NCBI RefSeq assembly: GCF_002157625.1
Contig: NZ_BDMM01000002.1
Span: forward strand, 558,001 to 622,000
DNA: 64,000 nt
Source: Brevundimonas sp. SH203
GTDB lineage: Bacteria; Pseudomonadota; Alphaproteobacteria; Caulobacterales; Caulobacteraceae
Reading direction: 5' to 3'
Both the position numbers and the translations under genes were made by a program. Every line of letters begins with the position of its first letter. The first letter of the stretch is position 1. Of this stretch, positions 1 to 8,104 are shown piece after piece. The notes below the pieces were generated by a model. That model saw only the letters and a program-made list of their open reading frames with translations, was not told the origin of the DNA and did no database searches.

Positions 1-150
1 ATTCGGGCGGTCGGGGCGGTTCCATCCGCCTTCGGGGCGGTCGGGGCGCGGAGCGTCGGGGGTGGGTCGATCAGGCCGGTTCCAACCGCCTTCAGGACGA
101 TCAGGACGCGAGGGACCGCCTTCGGGGCGTTCGGGACGGGTCCAGCCATT
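1..150. repeat. 60-bp imperfect tandem repeat inside the Pro/Arg-rich gene
   Basis: The block CGGTTCCA(T/A)CCGCC recurs at exactly 60-bp spacing (around 17-30 and 77-90), with a more diverged third copy around 137-150. This period encodes a 20-residue protein repeat on the minus strand. The array continues beyond the left edge, so copy number cannot be given. Confidence 0.7.
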
Positions 151-357
151 GGGACGCTCGGGCCTTGGCGCATCGGCGTCGCGACGCATGGGCCGTTCGA
201 AGCGGGGTTGCTCTTCCCTCATCATCGTCGGGCGGTCAGGGCCGCGCGTCGGACGTTCGCGATGCGGTGCGGGCTGGTCCGGCGTCTCCTGGGCCAGGGC
301 CTGTAGAGGGGCGGAGACGGCGGCGACGGCCGTGAAAGCCATCAGGAGACGTTTCAT
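1..357 (-). CDS. Secreted Pro/Arg-rich repeat protein, C-terminus off the left edge
   Basis: On the minus strand an open frame starts at the ATG at 357 and runs 119 codons off the window without a stop. Residues 1-22 form a typical signal peptide (MKRLLMAFTAV, ending ALA before QE). The rest is low complexity and dominated by Arg, Pro, Asp and Gly, with a recurring RPDRPEGGWNRPDRP element about every 20 residues. The next minus-strand gene is an RcnB-family protein, and RcnB-like proteins in this order often have such Arg/Asp/Pro-rich N-terminal regions before a compact C-terminal domain. This may therefore be a second RcnB-like protein, but the diagnostic domain would lie outside the window. 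The terminator at 465-494 separates it from the upstream gene, so it probably has its own promoter between 357 and 465. Confidence 0.75.
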   Translation of the reverse strand, partial: MKRLLMAFTAVAAVSAPLQALAQETPDQPAPHRERPTRGPDRPTMMREEQPRFERPMRRDADAPRPERPNGWTRPERPEGGPSRPDRPEGGWNRPDRPTPDAPRPDRPEGGWNRPDRPN

Positions 358-464
358 GATCTTCTCGTTCCTGCACGCCGGTTGTCCGGCGGCTTGGGAT
401 GGACGATGCGATCCTGGCGATGAACCCAGACTGAACATGGTTTTCAGCGGGGTGGGCGCAAGAA

Positions 465-494
465 AAAGGCCCCGCAGAGGTCTGCGGGGCCTTT
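465..494 (-). terminator. Rho-independent terminator-like hairpin
   Basis: A perfect 14-bp stem (465-478 with 481-494) closes a 2-base loop. On the minus strand the stem ends in a short T run. It lies 23 bases beyond the stop of the RcnB-family gene and so probably ends that transcript. Confidence 0.8.
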
Positions 495-516
495 CCATGG
501 CGGGTTCAGTCCGGGC

Positions 517-1101
517 TCAATAGACGCCGGACATGACGCTGGCGATCAGGCCCGTCGCGACCGCGATCATCAGGATGTCATTGCCGGCGTGGACGTAGCG
601 ATAACCGCGCGGGGCCTCGCGCAGGCCGTAAACATACGGGTCGCGGACGTAGTAGGTGCGGTACTGGGACGGCAGATATCCGCCCGTGCGCCAGCGGTAG
701 TCGTAGTAGCGCGGCTCGACCCGGTAATAGCCATAGCTGGGCGCGTACCAATAGCCTGCGCGCGGCCCGTTATAGCCGCGGAAGTCCGCCCGTCCGCGCC
801 ACCAGTCGCGATTGTTGCGGTCCCAGCGGTCGTTTCGCCAGTCGCGGCGGTCTTCGCGACGCTCGACCCAATAGTCGCGGCGGTCGTCGCGTCGGTCACG
901 CCAGTATTCGCCGCGATCAGCGTAACGACCATCGCGCCAGTCGCGACGATCATCGCGGCGTTCGAGGCGGAAGTCCCGGCGGTCGTCGCGACGGTCATGA
1001 CGATGTTCGCGGCGGTCGCGCTCCTGGGCCTGGACGAGCATGGGCAGGGCCGTGGTCGACAGGGCGAGGGCGACGACGGCGGCCTTGGTGAGGCGGTTCA
1101 T
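517..1101 (-). CDS. RcnB-family secreted protein
   Basis: A 194-residue protein with a signal peptide (residues 1 to about 25, ending VQAQ). It is followed by an extremely Arg/Asp-rich stretch of about 70 residues with repeated DRRDDRRD and DRRDW elements. The C-terminal domain, about residues 110-194, is rich in Tyr and Gly (GYYRVEPRYYDYRW, then LPSQYRTYYV, then a hydrophobic tail). This arrangement matches the RcnB family (nickel/cobalt homeostasis protein; Pfam RcnB), which is common in several copies in Caulobacterales. E. coli RcnB is periplasmic and affects Ni/Co efflux, but nothing nearby encodes a metal exporter, so the role here is unknown. The charged region could bind polyanions or metals, which is inference. 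Confidence 0.8.
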   Translation of the reverse strand: MNRLTKAAVVALALSTTALPMLVQAQERDRREHRHDRRDDRRDFRLERRDDRRDWRDGRYADRGEYWRDRRDDRRDYWVERREDRRDWRNDRWDRNNRDWWRGRADFRGYNGPRAGYWYAPSYGYYRVEPRYYDYRWRTGGYLPSQYRTYYVRDPYVYGLREAPRGYRYVHAGNDILMIAVATGLIASVMSGVY

Positions 1102-1387
1102 CTGATTGCTCCCATTCTTGGGCGGCCGACAGAGGCGCCGGATCGACCCGTTAATGACGATCAGGGTCGCGCCGGGCGGCTGAATGCCCGCTGAATGGCG
1201 CGGTCAGGTTTTCGGACCCGTTCGCAACGGGGTTTTCGATGGGTGAATCGACGGTTCAGTATTCATTTCTGCTTTACTCAAAAGGTCGGCTGGCCCCTTT
1301 CGCCGTTAACTTTAACTTCAAACCACCGGTATTTGATTGGGTCTCGTAAGGCGGGCCCAGAACGGCGCCCGTTCAGGAGATACGGTG
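1102..1387. other. Divergent intergenic region, no gene seen
   Basis: This stretch of 286 bases separates the RcnB-family gene (minus) from the Sel1-like gene (plus) and must hold both promoters. It contains an AT-richer segment around 1255-1325 with two adjacent TTAAC elements (around 1307-1318). I see no convincing ORF or RNA gene. Confidence 0.5.
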
Positions 1388-1693
1388 ATGAACGCGCAAG
1401 AATTGGCGCACGACCTGCAGGCCCAGGACGAGGGACTGCCGCTGCCGACGCCGGATATGTCCGGCGACGACCTGTTCAAACTGGGCATGATGTATTCGGC
1501 CGGATCGGGCGGCTGTCCGATGGACCGGGTTTCGGCCCATATGATCTTCAATCTGGCGGCCATGAAGGGCTCGGTCGAGGCGCGCGTCTATCGCCGCGAG
1601 ATGAGCATGGAGATGGAGCGCGAGGAGATCGCCGAGGCCCAGAAGGCCGCGCGGCGCTACATCGATCAGGGCGTGGTGCAACTGGTCGCCTGA
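1388..1693 (+). CDS. Small Sel1-like repeat protein
   Basis: A 101-residue acidic, cytoplasmic-looking protein without signal peptide or membrane segment. I chose the ATG at 1388 because AGGAGA lies at 1375-1380, seven bases upstream; an in-frame ATG at 1337 has no such site. Residues about 25-80 (DLFKLGMMYSAGSGG, then AHMIFNLAAMKGS) have the Sel1/TPR-like helical pattern: a short helix, the GLMY-like turn, and a second helix with a conserved Ala/Gly. Sel1-like proteins usually act as protein-binding scaffolds. The gene is convergent with hfsD, 20 bases away. No specific function is recognised. Confidence 0.7.
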   Translation: MNAQELAHDLQAQDEGLPLPTPDMSGDDLFKLGMMYSAGSGGCPMDRVSAHMIFNLAAMKGSVEARVYRREMSMEMEREEIAEAQKAARRYIDQGVVQLVA

Positions 1694-1712
1694 CCGACGT
1701 TCCGGCGGCCCG

Positions 1713-2465
1713 TCAGAACTGGGCGAAGCCGTTGCCGCGCGTTCCGTTGATCGAATAGCTGAAGCCGATGGGCAGGGCGGCGCGGACCTGGGTGAAGAAG
1801 GCCGCCAGTTCGCCCAGGGTCGAGCGGGGCACGAACAGGATGTCGCCGCGTCTCAACGGAACGACCTCGCCGCGACGCGGCCGCAGGTCGACGACCCGCA
1901 TCATGCGCGATCCGCCCGGACCGCGACGGATCAGGGCCACCTGATCCGGCCGCGAGGTGGGGGCGAAGCCGCCGGCCTGAATGATCGCCTGATAGGCCTC
2001 CAGATCGCCCCCCATCTCGAAGACGCCCGGCGTCCTGACCTCGCCGTCGACCCAGACGCGGATGGGTCCGGCCTGACGCAGGGCGACCTCGACCACGGGG
2101 CGGATCAGCTGGGACGCATAGGCGCCGGAAAGGGTCTGTTGCAGTTGCGGCAGGGTCTGATCCGCCGCCATCACCGACCCGATCAGCGGCAGGGCGATGC
2201 GGCCATCCGGCCCGATCTTGACCGTGCGCGTCAACTCCGCCGCCGTCGGCGTGGCCACCTCGATCTCGTCGCCCGGATACAGCAGATATTCCGGCTCTCG
2301 ATCCGTCCATTGCGCGAAGGGGACGCCGGGGAGATCGTCGTCCTGACGGCGCGGCCCATCGAATGAGGAACGCGGCGCGCCCATGCCGCCGCCGCATGCC
2401 GCCAGCGAGGCCGCGAGGGAGGCTGAACCCAGGGTCAGCAGGAACAGGCGGCGATCAGACAGCAT
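1713..2465 (-). CDS. hfsD: Holdfast polysaccharide export lipoprotein HfsD (Wza-like)
   Basis: An outer-membrane polysaccharide export protein of about 250 residues. From the ATG at 2465 the product begins MLSDRRLFLL and has a lipobox LAAC with Cys24, as expected for a lipoprotein. An ATG at 2525 is possible but lies inside a CtrA-like box and adds a non-signal leader. A Poly_export domain follows (about residues 55-130, LYPGDEIEVATP, then GPDGRIALPLIG), then an SLBB-like domain (VDGEVRTPGVFEMGG, then QAGGFAPTS). In Caulobacter HfsD is the Wza-type channel that secretes holdfast polysaccharide. Divergent hfsA-hfsB next door supports the assignment. Confidence 0.85.
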   Translation of the reverse strand: MLSDRRLFLLTLGSASLAASLAACGGGMGAPRSSFDGPRRQDDDLPGVPFAQWTDREPEYLLYPGDEIEVATPTAAELTRTVKIGPDGRIALPLIGSVMAADQTLPQLQQTLSGAYASQLIRPVVEVALRQAGPIRVWVDGEVRTPGVFEMGGDLEAYQAIIQAGGFAPTSRPDQVALIRRGPGGSRMMRVVDLRPRRGEVVPLRRGDILFVPRSTLGELAAFFTQVRAALPIGFSYSINGTRGNGFAQF

Positions 2466-2517
2466 GGGAATCGTTCGGCCCTTGAACGGCGGTTGGATGC
2501 AGCCTCGTCGGTTATGG

Positions 2518-2533
2518 GTAATCATCGGTTAAC
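2518..2533. promoter_or_regulatory. CtrA-like box between hfsD and hfsA
   Basis: The plus strand reads GTAA-N7-TTAAC, one base off the established CtrA consensus TTAA-N7-TTAAC. It sits between the divergent hfsD and hfsA starts. CtrA is the Caulobacterales cell-cycle master regulator, so control of holdfast genes by it is plausible, but no binding data can be seen here. Confidence 0.45.
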
Positions 2534-2586
2534 GCCGGTGGGCGAAGGGTGACGACAACAGGGTTTCAAGGGATTCGGGTCGCCCG

Positions 2587-4026
2587 ATGCGTTCCACGGC
2601 ATACGTCACGGCAAGACCGCGCTACGGCGTGCTGGACGTGATCGCCCTGTTATTCCGCGAACTGCTACTGATGTTGCTGGTCTTCGTGGTGATCCTGGGA
2701 CTGGGCTTTGCGGCCGCGATGACGCTGAAGAAAAGCTACACCGCCACCGGATCGGTCTTCGCGGGCGTGGGCCAGGAATATGTCTATCAGCCGCGTGTCG
2801 GCACGGCGGAACGCGGGCAGGCGCCGCAGGGCGACGAGGTGGCCAATTCCGAAGCCGCCATTCTGGGGTCCAGCGCCGTGCGTCAGAAGGTGGTCCAGGC
2901 CCTGGGCCCGGCCGCCATCCTGGGCGAGGCCCCCAAGGGCGGGCCGGAACAGGCCCAGGCCGCCGCGATCAAGACGCTGGGAAGCAGCCTGGGCGTCGCC
3001 ACGGCGCCGGGCAGCGCGGTGATCCATCTGACCTACAAGGCCGACGAAGCCGAGCGCGCGGCGCGGGTGCTGAACGCCATCATCGAACAGTATCTGATCT
3101 ATCGACGCGAAGTGTTCCAGGACAAGACGCCGGCCATCGCCAGCCAGCGCGTCGCCTTCGAGGACGAACTGGGTCAGGCGGACCGGGCCTATGAGAACTT
3201 CCTGACCTCGAATCAGATCGGCGACTTCGCGGCGGCCAAGGCCACCCTGGCGGCGACCTATCAGACGGTGTTCACCGACCGGATGTCGACCCAGAGCCAA
3301 CTGAACCAGACCAGCCAGCGGCTGAACACCCTGACGGCGCAGCAGGCGGGCACGCCGGCCGAGGTGGCGTTGCAGCAGGATCTGAACATCTCGGCGCAGG
3401 ATCAGGTGCTGCAACTGCGCACCGAGCGCGAGCAACTGCTGTCGCGCTATCAGCCCGACGCCCAGCCGGTGAAGGACATCGAGGCGCGGATCAATCAGCT
3501 TCAGGCCTATGTCTCGACCGGGACGGCGGTGGGGGCCAAGGAGGTCCGCACCGGCCCGAACCCCGTCTGGACCGAGCTGGAGACGAACCGCATCAACATG
3601 CGGGCCGAGCGGGATTCGCTGGCGGCGCGTCTGTCGGTGCTGGATCGCCAGCTGAACGACATTCGCGGCCGCCAGGCGCGGCTGACCGCGCTGGAATCCG
3701 AGAACACGACCCTGGCCGGCAACCGGGAGGTGCTGAGCGCCTCGATCCGCGAGTTCCAGCAGCGCGAGACCCAGAGCCGGGCCGACAACGCCCTGGTCGC
3801 CGCCGGCGCCGACAATGTCACCGTGATCGAACGCGCCCAGCCCCCGGCGACGGGCAAGAGCCTGAAGATCCCGCTGCTGGCCGCCGTCTTCCTGTTCGCC
3901 GCCTTCACCGCCCTGTGCGTCGGCCTGTTGCGGGTGTTCACGCGGCGCGGTTTCACCACGCCGGCCTCGGTCAGCCGGACGCTGGACATGCCCGTCCTCG
4001 CCGTCGCTCCGGCGAAGGCGGCCTGA
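2587..4026 (+). CDS. hfsA: Holdfast chain-length/export protein HfsA (Wzz/GumC-like)
   Basis: A 479-residue inner-membrane polysaccharide co-polymerase. One membrane segment lies near the N-terminus (about residues 22-48, LLLMLLVFVVILGLGF) and a second near the C-terminus (about 430-455). Between them is a Wzz-like periplasmic domain with long coiled-coil stretches (about 170-400) and the GNVR-like segment before the second membrane helix. There is no fused tyrosine-kinase domain; that role falls to the separate downstream HfsB, 48 bases away. The gene is divergent from hfsD across a 121-base promoter region. In Caulobacter HfsA, HfsB and HfsD form the holdfast export complex. Confidence 0.85.
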   Translation: MRSTAYVTARPRYGVLDVIALLFRELLLMLLVFVVILGLGFAAAMTLKKSYTATGSVFAGVGQEYVYQPRVGTAERGQAPQGDEVANSEAAILGSSAVRQKVVQALGPAAILGEAPKGGPEQAQAAAIKTLGSSLGVATAPGSAVIHLTYKADEAERAARVLNAIIEQYLIYRREVFQDKTPAIASQRVAFEDELGQADRAYENFLTSNQIGDFAAAKATLAATYQTVFTDRMSTQSQLNQTSQRLNTLTAQQAGTPAEVALQQDLNISAQDQVLQLRTEREQLLSRYQPDAQPVKDIEARINQLQAYVSTGTAVGAKEVRTGPNPVWTELETNRINMRAERDSLAARLSVLDRQLNDIRGRQARLTALESENTTLAGNREVLSASIREFQQRETQSRADNALVAAGADNVTVIERAQPPATGKSLKIPLLAAVFLFAAFTALCVGLLRVFTRRGFTTPASVSRTLDMPVLAVAPAKAA

Positions 4027-4074
4027 CCTCAGCCGTGCTAGGCTAGGGGTTCGAGGGAGCGCCTTGGCGATTCG

Positions 4075-4776
4075 ATGGTCGATCTGACTTCAGAAATGGC
4101 GGGTTTGTGGGCCGCGCTGGGACCGGCGCCGGCGCACCGTGCGCGCGTCATCCAGTTCGCCGCCGCCGCGACAGGCGAGGGGGCCTCCACCGTGGCGCGA
4201 GAGTTCGCCCGTCTGGCGGCCGTGCGGGCCAGAAAGCCCGTCTGGCTGATCGACGGCGACCTGGCGCAACAGGGCCAGCTGGAGGCCGTGTCGGCCGAGC
4301 CGGATCGGTTCGGCCAGATCGGCAAGGCGGCCCAGGCCTCGCCCGACGGTTCCAGCTTCTACGCCGTGACGCCGCGGGTGACGGGGCGCGACGGCAAGCC
4401 GGTGCCGGATGCGCGCCTTCTGACCGCCCGGTCCTGCCTGGGCGGGCGGCTTTGGGTGACGCACTTCCATATGGAGGCGCTGCGTTCCGGCCACCGGGTC
4501 GAGGCGCTGGGCGATCCCCGCTACTGGGAGGCGCTGCGTCCCCATGCGGACACCATCGTCATCGACGCCCCGGCGGCCGACCGCAACGACATGGCCATCA
4601 TCCTGGCCCCCTTCGTCGACACGACCGTTCTGGTGGTCGCGGCCGAAAGCACCGCCGCCAGCGCGCCGGTGATCCTTCGCGACGAGATCGAGGCGGTGGG
4701 CGGACGGATCGCCGGCGTGGTGATGAACCGCTCGACCTATAGCGCGCCCGGTTTCCTTCAGCGCCTGACGGGCTGA
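4075..4776 (+). CDS. hfsB: HfsB, Wzc-kinase-like domain protein with altered P-loop
   Basis: A 233-residue cytoplasmic protein of the BY-kinase/MinD-type ATPase fold, matching HfsB of the Caulobacter holdfast cluster. The P-loop region reads ATGEGAST (residues 32-39): Ala37 stands where the lysine of GEGKST is expected. A Walker A'-like strand follows (WLIDGDLAQQG), and a later strand TIVIDAPAADRND corresponds to Walker B. There is no C-terminal tyrosine cluster. It follows hfsA on the same strand and probably acts with it at the inner membrane to control chain length or export. The missing lysine suggests weak or absent ATP hydrolysis, which is inference. The 3' end is convergent with hfsG, 7 bases away. 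Confidence 0.8.
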   Translation: MVDLTSEMAGLWAALGPAPAHRARVIQFAAAATGEGASTVAREFARLAAVRARKPVWLIDGDLAQQGQLEAVSAEPDRFGQIGKAAQASPDGSSFYAVTPRVTGRDGKPVPDARLLTARSCLGGRLWVTHFHMEALRSGHRVEALGDPRYWEALRPHADTIVIDAPAADRNDMAIILAPFVDTTVLVVAAESTAASAPVILRDEIEAVGGRIAGVVMNRSTYSAPGFLQRLTG

Positions 4777-4783
4777 AGCCGGA

Positions 4784-5716
4784 TCAGTCGGCGCGCGCCA
4801 GCATGGCCGCGCCATAGAGTTTGGGCTCCAAACCCTTGGTCCAGAAGACCTTGCCGAGCCCTCGGGCGCAGCGGTCATAGGTTTCTGCGCGGTCGGGTCG
4901 GCGCAGTATGGCGAACAGCAGCGACAGGGCGCCCCAGACCCCGGTCTGGATCAGGCCGACCAGCATCCATTTGACGACCCTGGCCCAGTCGCCCCGGTCG
5001 GCCGCCATCTGACTGGGGCTCTGGCCATAGGCGAAGGCGCGGGTCAGGGCGTAGCGCAGGGTGGCGCGGTGCGGCGGGGCGTACTCGTCCACCCAGGCCC
5101 CAGCGGCCCAGCCGAAACGGCCGCCACGCATCATCAGGGCCGTGAACAGCCGGTCGTCCTCGCCGCCGGTCTCGTTCATCGCCACATCGAACGGCGCATC
5201 GCCGGGCAGGGCGGCGGCGCGCACCATCAGACTGTTGCCGCAGCCGTGGATGTCGTCGGTCAGGCCGATGACATCCGGTCCGTCGCGGCCGAAGAACCGC
5301 TCCAGATAGGCGGTGGTCCAGCCAGTGTTTTCCGGCACACGACCCCGGATCGGGCCGAACAGGACATCGGCGCCGGTCTGGGCCTGAGCGTGCAGCAAGG
5401 CCGCCAGCCAGCCGGGCGAGGCCGCCTCGTCATCGTCCAGAAAGGCGATCAGGGGCGCATCGGTCGCGGCCAGACCGATATTGCGCGCGGTCGCCACGCC
5501 TGGAACCGGCGCATGGGCGTAGATCAGCGGGACCGGCGTCTGGGCGCCCAGTCTTTCGACAAGGGACGCGGCCGAGCCGTCGGGATCGTTGTCGGCGACG
5601 ACGACGGCGGCGATCCGGTCCAGCGACCCGACCTGGGCGAAGACCGACCGCAGGGCGCGCTCCAGACCCTCGGGCCGGCGCAGTGTGGGGATGATGACGG
5701 CGACGTCGGGGGACAT
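4784..5716 (-). CDS. hfsG: Holdfast glycosyltransferase HfsG (GT2)
   Basis: A 310-residue family 2 glycosyltransferase. The GT-A fold starts at once (VAVIIPTLRRPEGLERAL), with a DND motif (about residue 42) and the metal-binding LDDDEAASPGW (about residues 95-105). A second conserved patch is ETGGEDDRLFTALMMRGG (about 185-202). A C-terminal hydrophobic segment (VGLIQTGVWGALSLLFAIL) suggests membrane association. Its ATG overlaps the upstream stop by one base (TGATG), so it is translationally coupled to the preceding glycosyltransferase. Caulobacter HfsG adds sugars, thought to be GlcNAc, to the lipid-linked holdfast repeat unit. The name rests on family, length and locus. Confidence 0.8.
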   Translation of the reverse strand: MSPDVAVIIPTLRRPEGLERALRSVFAQVGSLDRIAAVVVADNDPDGSAASLVERLGAQTPVPLIYAHAPVPGVATARNIGLAATDAPLIAFLDDDEAASPGWLAALLHAQAQTGADVLFGPIRGRVPENTGWTTAYLERFFGRDGPDVIGLTDDIHGCGNSLMVRAAALPGDAPFDVAMNETGGEDDRLFTALMMRGGRFGWAAGAWVDEYAPPHRATLRYALTRAFAYGQSPSQMAADRGDWARVVKWMLVGLIQTGVWGALSLLFAILRRPDRAETYDRCARGLGKVFWTKGLEPKLYGAAMLARAD

Positions 5717-6651
5717 CAGATCGCATCCGCATAGACGGCGGCGCGATAGAGCCTCAGCGCAAAGGCCCGCGCCTTGACCGGCAGCGCCGTCGTCAAGGCG
5801 GCCTGTTTCATCAGCCGTCGGGCGAGGGGCAGCAGAGGCAGGCGCTTCAGCGTCCGCGCGGCGCGATAGCTGGGATAGGTCTGAACGATCGCGGGGTGCA
5901 GGGCGACGACGCGCGAGAAATTGGCCGCGCCCTGATCGAACTTGCGCGCCAGGTCCTGAACCGTGTCCAGCCCCATGTGCGTCGCCGGATTATCGATGTG
6001 GACGACGGAGAAGCGACGGGACACGCGCATGGCCCATTCCACGTCCTCCCACCCCCAGCCTGTGAAGGCGGGATCGAAGGATTCGGCGGCGAAGACGTCG
6101 CGGCGAACCAGAAGGTTGGAGGTATAGACGTATTTCTCGGGCGTCAGGGCGCGGGTCGCGGCGGGCACGCACTCGGACGCCGCCGACAGGGCGCGGTGAA
6201 CGGCGAAACGCGCGTCGGACGGGGCCTGGTCCAGCGAAAAGCCGCCAAAGGCCGCCGCCGGATCGCTCTCGACGACCAGGGCGCGCCAGGTCTGCAGAAA
6301 CTGCGGCGTGTCGGGCCGCATGTCGCTGTCCAGAAACAGATAGGCGTGTCCGCGTGCGGCCAGGGTCAGGCGGTTTCGGCCACGCGCCCGGCCCTCGTTG
6401 GAGGACAGGGTGATCAGACGGACGGGCAGGCGCAGGGCATCCGCCGTGGCCCGAAGCCGGTCGGTCAAGGCCGCGTCCGCCGTGCCGTCGTCCAGCAGGA
6501 TCACCTCGACCGCGCCGTCTAACGCCTCGGCCTCTCGATCCAGCAGTTCCATCAGTGTCTGCGGATCGTCGCGCAGGAAGGGAATCAGCACCGAAATCGT
6601 CGGCCGGGCGACCGCCCAGGCGGCGTTGTCGTGCGTGTCGGCTCCGGTCAT
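5716..6651 (-). CDS. Holdfast-locus glycosyltransferase (GT2), candidate HfsL
   Basis: A 311-residue GT2 enzyme. The start is the ATG at 6651, which overlaps the flippase stop as ATGA; a longer upstream frame only shadows the flippase. Visible motifs are ISVLIPFLRDDPQTL (about residues 19-33), ILLDDGTAD, a donor-site FLDSDMRPD and the acceptor-site GWGWEDVEWAMR (about 205-216), as in two-domain GT2 enzymes. It lies between hfsF and hfsG in an overlapping operon. Of the glycosyltransferases known to build holdfast polysaccharide in Caulobacter and Hirschia (HfsG, HfsJ, HfsL), a second GT2 next to hfsG best fits HfsL, but I cannot confirm this without alignment, so no symbol is given. Confidence 0.75.
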   Translation of the reverse strand: MTGADTHDNAAWAVARPTISVLIPFLRDDPQTLMELLDREAEALDGAVEVILLDDGTADAALTDRLRATADALRLPVRLITLSSNEGRARGRNRLTLAARGHAYLFLDSDMRPDTPQFLQTWRALVVESDPAAAFGGFSLDQAPSDARFAVHRALSAASECVPAATRALTPEKYVYTSNLLVRRDVFAAESFDPAFTGWGWEDVEWAMRVSRRFSVVHIDNPATHMGLDTVQDLARKFDQGAANFSRVVALHPAIVQTYPSYRAARTLKRLPLLPLARRLMKQAALTTALPVKARAFALRLYRAAVYADAI

Positions 6652-8093
6652 GCGGTCACGCCGCGTCGGGCCTGGATCAGGCGGTTCAACACGTCTCGCA
6701 CCCCGGCGGCGTTCAGCGTCAGCGCGGCGGCGGCATAGACCAGGCCGCCGACGCCGGCATCCATGATCAGCTCGATCAGCCCTCCCAACGGCGGCAAGAC
6801 CAACACCACGGCCGCCATGACGGCCGACGCCAATCCACAGCGGATCAGAGCCTCCCACGGCACGGGCAGGGCGATGGCGCGGCGGCTGAGCAGCAGGCAG
6901 GCGATCAGGCCGATGGCGAAGCTGGCGGCCGTGGATATGGCGGCCCCGACCACGCCCAGTCGCGGGATCAGCACGAGGTTCAGCACTACATTGCTCAACG
7001 CCGGGATGGCCATCGTGACCAGCAGCAGCCCGGTCTTCTTGCCCAGGGTGAAGCCGAATCCGAAATAATAGGCGATCAGGCCGGACAGGAAGGACGAGGC
7101 CGCGATCCACGGGGTGACCAGGGCGGCGGCGTCCCTCAGATCGCGCCCGATCATCAGTTCGGCCATCGGCCGCGCCACCAGCGACAGGCCGACGGCGGCC
7201 GGCAGGCCGATCAGGATCAGCGTCGATCCCTGCTCCAGCGCCGTCTTTCGCAACGCCTCGCGCCCGCCGCGCTCCAGCGCCATGACCATGGCCGGCGCGC
7301 CCGCCGCGCCCAGCCAGATGAAGATGACGTCCAGCGTCCGGTTCGCCAGACTATAGCTGGCGTGATAGGCGCCCACCGCCGCCGCATCCATGAAGGCGGC
7401 CAGCAGGAAACGGTCGGTCGAGGCCAGCACCAGCGCCAGGGTCAGGGACGCCGCGATCGGATAGCCATAGGCGGCATAGGCCCGCAGCCGCGTGCGATCC
7501 ACGGTCCCGCCCGTCGTCTGACGCAATTCGCCCGGCAGGATGAAGGGCAGGGCGAAAAGAGGGGCGATGGCCAGGCCCAGCATCGGGGAGGCGGCGCCCG
7601 CGCCCGCCACGGCGAACGCGGCCCCGACCAGGAAGCCCAGAACGGCGACCAGAATATCGACCCCGGCGGCCTTGGACACCTCGCCCGCCGCGCGGAACCG
7701 TTCCTGCGCCAGTTTGGCCAGGTTGCGCACGGGCGCGCCCGCCAGGCCGAAGGCGACCGCGACCTTGAACGCCGGCGTCAACGGCGCCAGCCACACGATC
7801 AGGGCCGCGACGGGGATGAAGGCGGCGATGATGGCGAAGGAGGTGCGATACAGGCTGGCGAAATGAGCGGCCAGGCCTTCGGGCGTCCGCTCCGCCGCCC
7901 AGAACCGCGCCATCGACGCCTCCAGCCAGCTGAACGTCACCGTATGGGCCAGGGTCGTCACCGAAAACGCCAGGGCGTAATGGCCGAAATCGGCGGGGCT
8001 GAGCAGGCGCGTGAAGACGTAGAGGGTCAGGAAGCCGACCACGCCCTGGACGATCTGGGCCGGCAGATAGCCCCAGACGCCGCGCCAGAACAT
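6648..8093 (-). CDS. hfsF: Polysaccharide flippase HfsF (Wzx/MOP family)
   Basis: A 481-residue polytopic membrane protein with about 12-14 hydrophobic segments and the MOP-superfamily start typical of Wzx flippases (GYLPAQIVQGVVGFLTLYVFTR). It would flip the undecaprenyl-linked holdfast repeat across the inner membrane. The start is ambiguous: ATG at 8093, or a TTG at 8108 that overlaps the hfsE stop. I use the ATG because the protein then begins at the usual position before the first helix. The 3' end overlaps the next glycosyltransferase by 4 bases. The hfsE-hfsF-hfsG order matches the Caulobacter holdfast cluster. Confidence 0.85.
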   Translation of the reverse strand: MFWRGVWGYLPAQIVQGVVGFLTLYVFTRLLSPADFGHYALAFSVTTLAHTVTFSWLEASMARFWAAERTPEGLAAHFASLYRTSFAIIAAFIPVAALIVWLAPLTPAFKVAVAFGLAGAPVRNLAKLAQERFRAAGEVSKAAGVDILVAVLGFLVGAAFAVAGAGAASPMLGLAIAPLFALPFILPGELRQTTGGTVDRTRLRAYAAYGYPIAASLTLALVLASTDRFLLAAFMDAAAVGAYHASYSLANRTLDVIFIWLGAAGAPAMVMALERGGREALRKTALEQGSTLILIGLPAAVGLSLVARPMAELMIGRDLRDAAALVTPWIAASSFLSGLIAYYFGFGFTLGKKTGLLLVTMAIPALSNVVLNLVLIPRLGVVGAAISTAASFAIGLIACLLLSRRAIALPVPWEALIRCGLASAVMAAVVLVLPPLGGLIELIMDAGVGGLVYAAAALTLNAAGVRDVLNRLIQARRGVTA

Positions 8094-8104
8094 ACGCTGC
8101 TCGC

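Noticed and set aside
1..180. CRISPR array suggested by regular repeats
   Set aside because: The repeats are coding, contiguous, imperfect and have no unique spacers of uniform length.
840..1020. Repeat array in the RcnB-family gene
   Set aside because: The similarity comes from short Arg/Asp codon repeats within the protein, not from an independent DNA element.
1300..1320. CtrA box from the TTAAC pair upstream of the Sel1-like gene
   Set aside because: The two TTAA elements are too close together for the N7 spacing.
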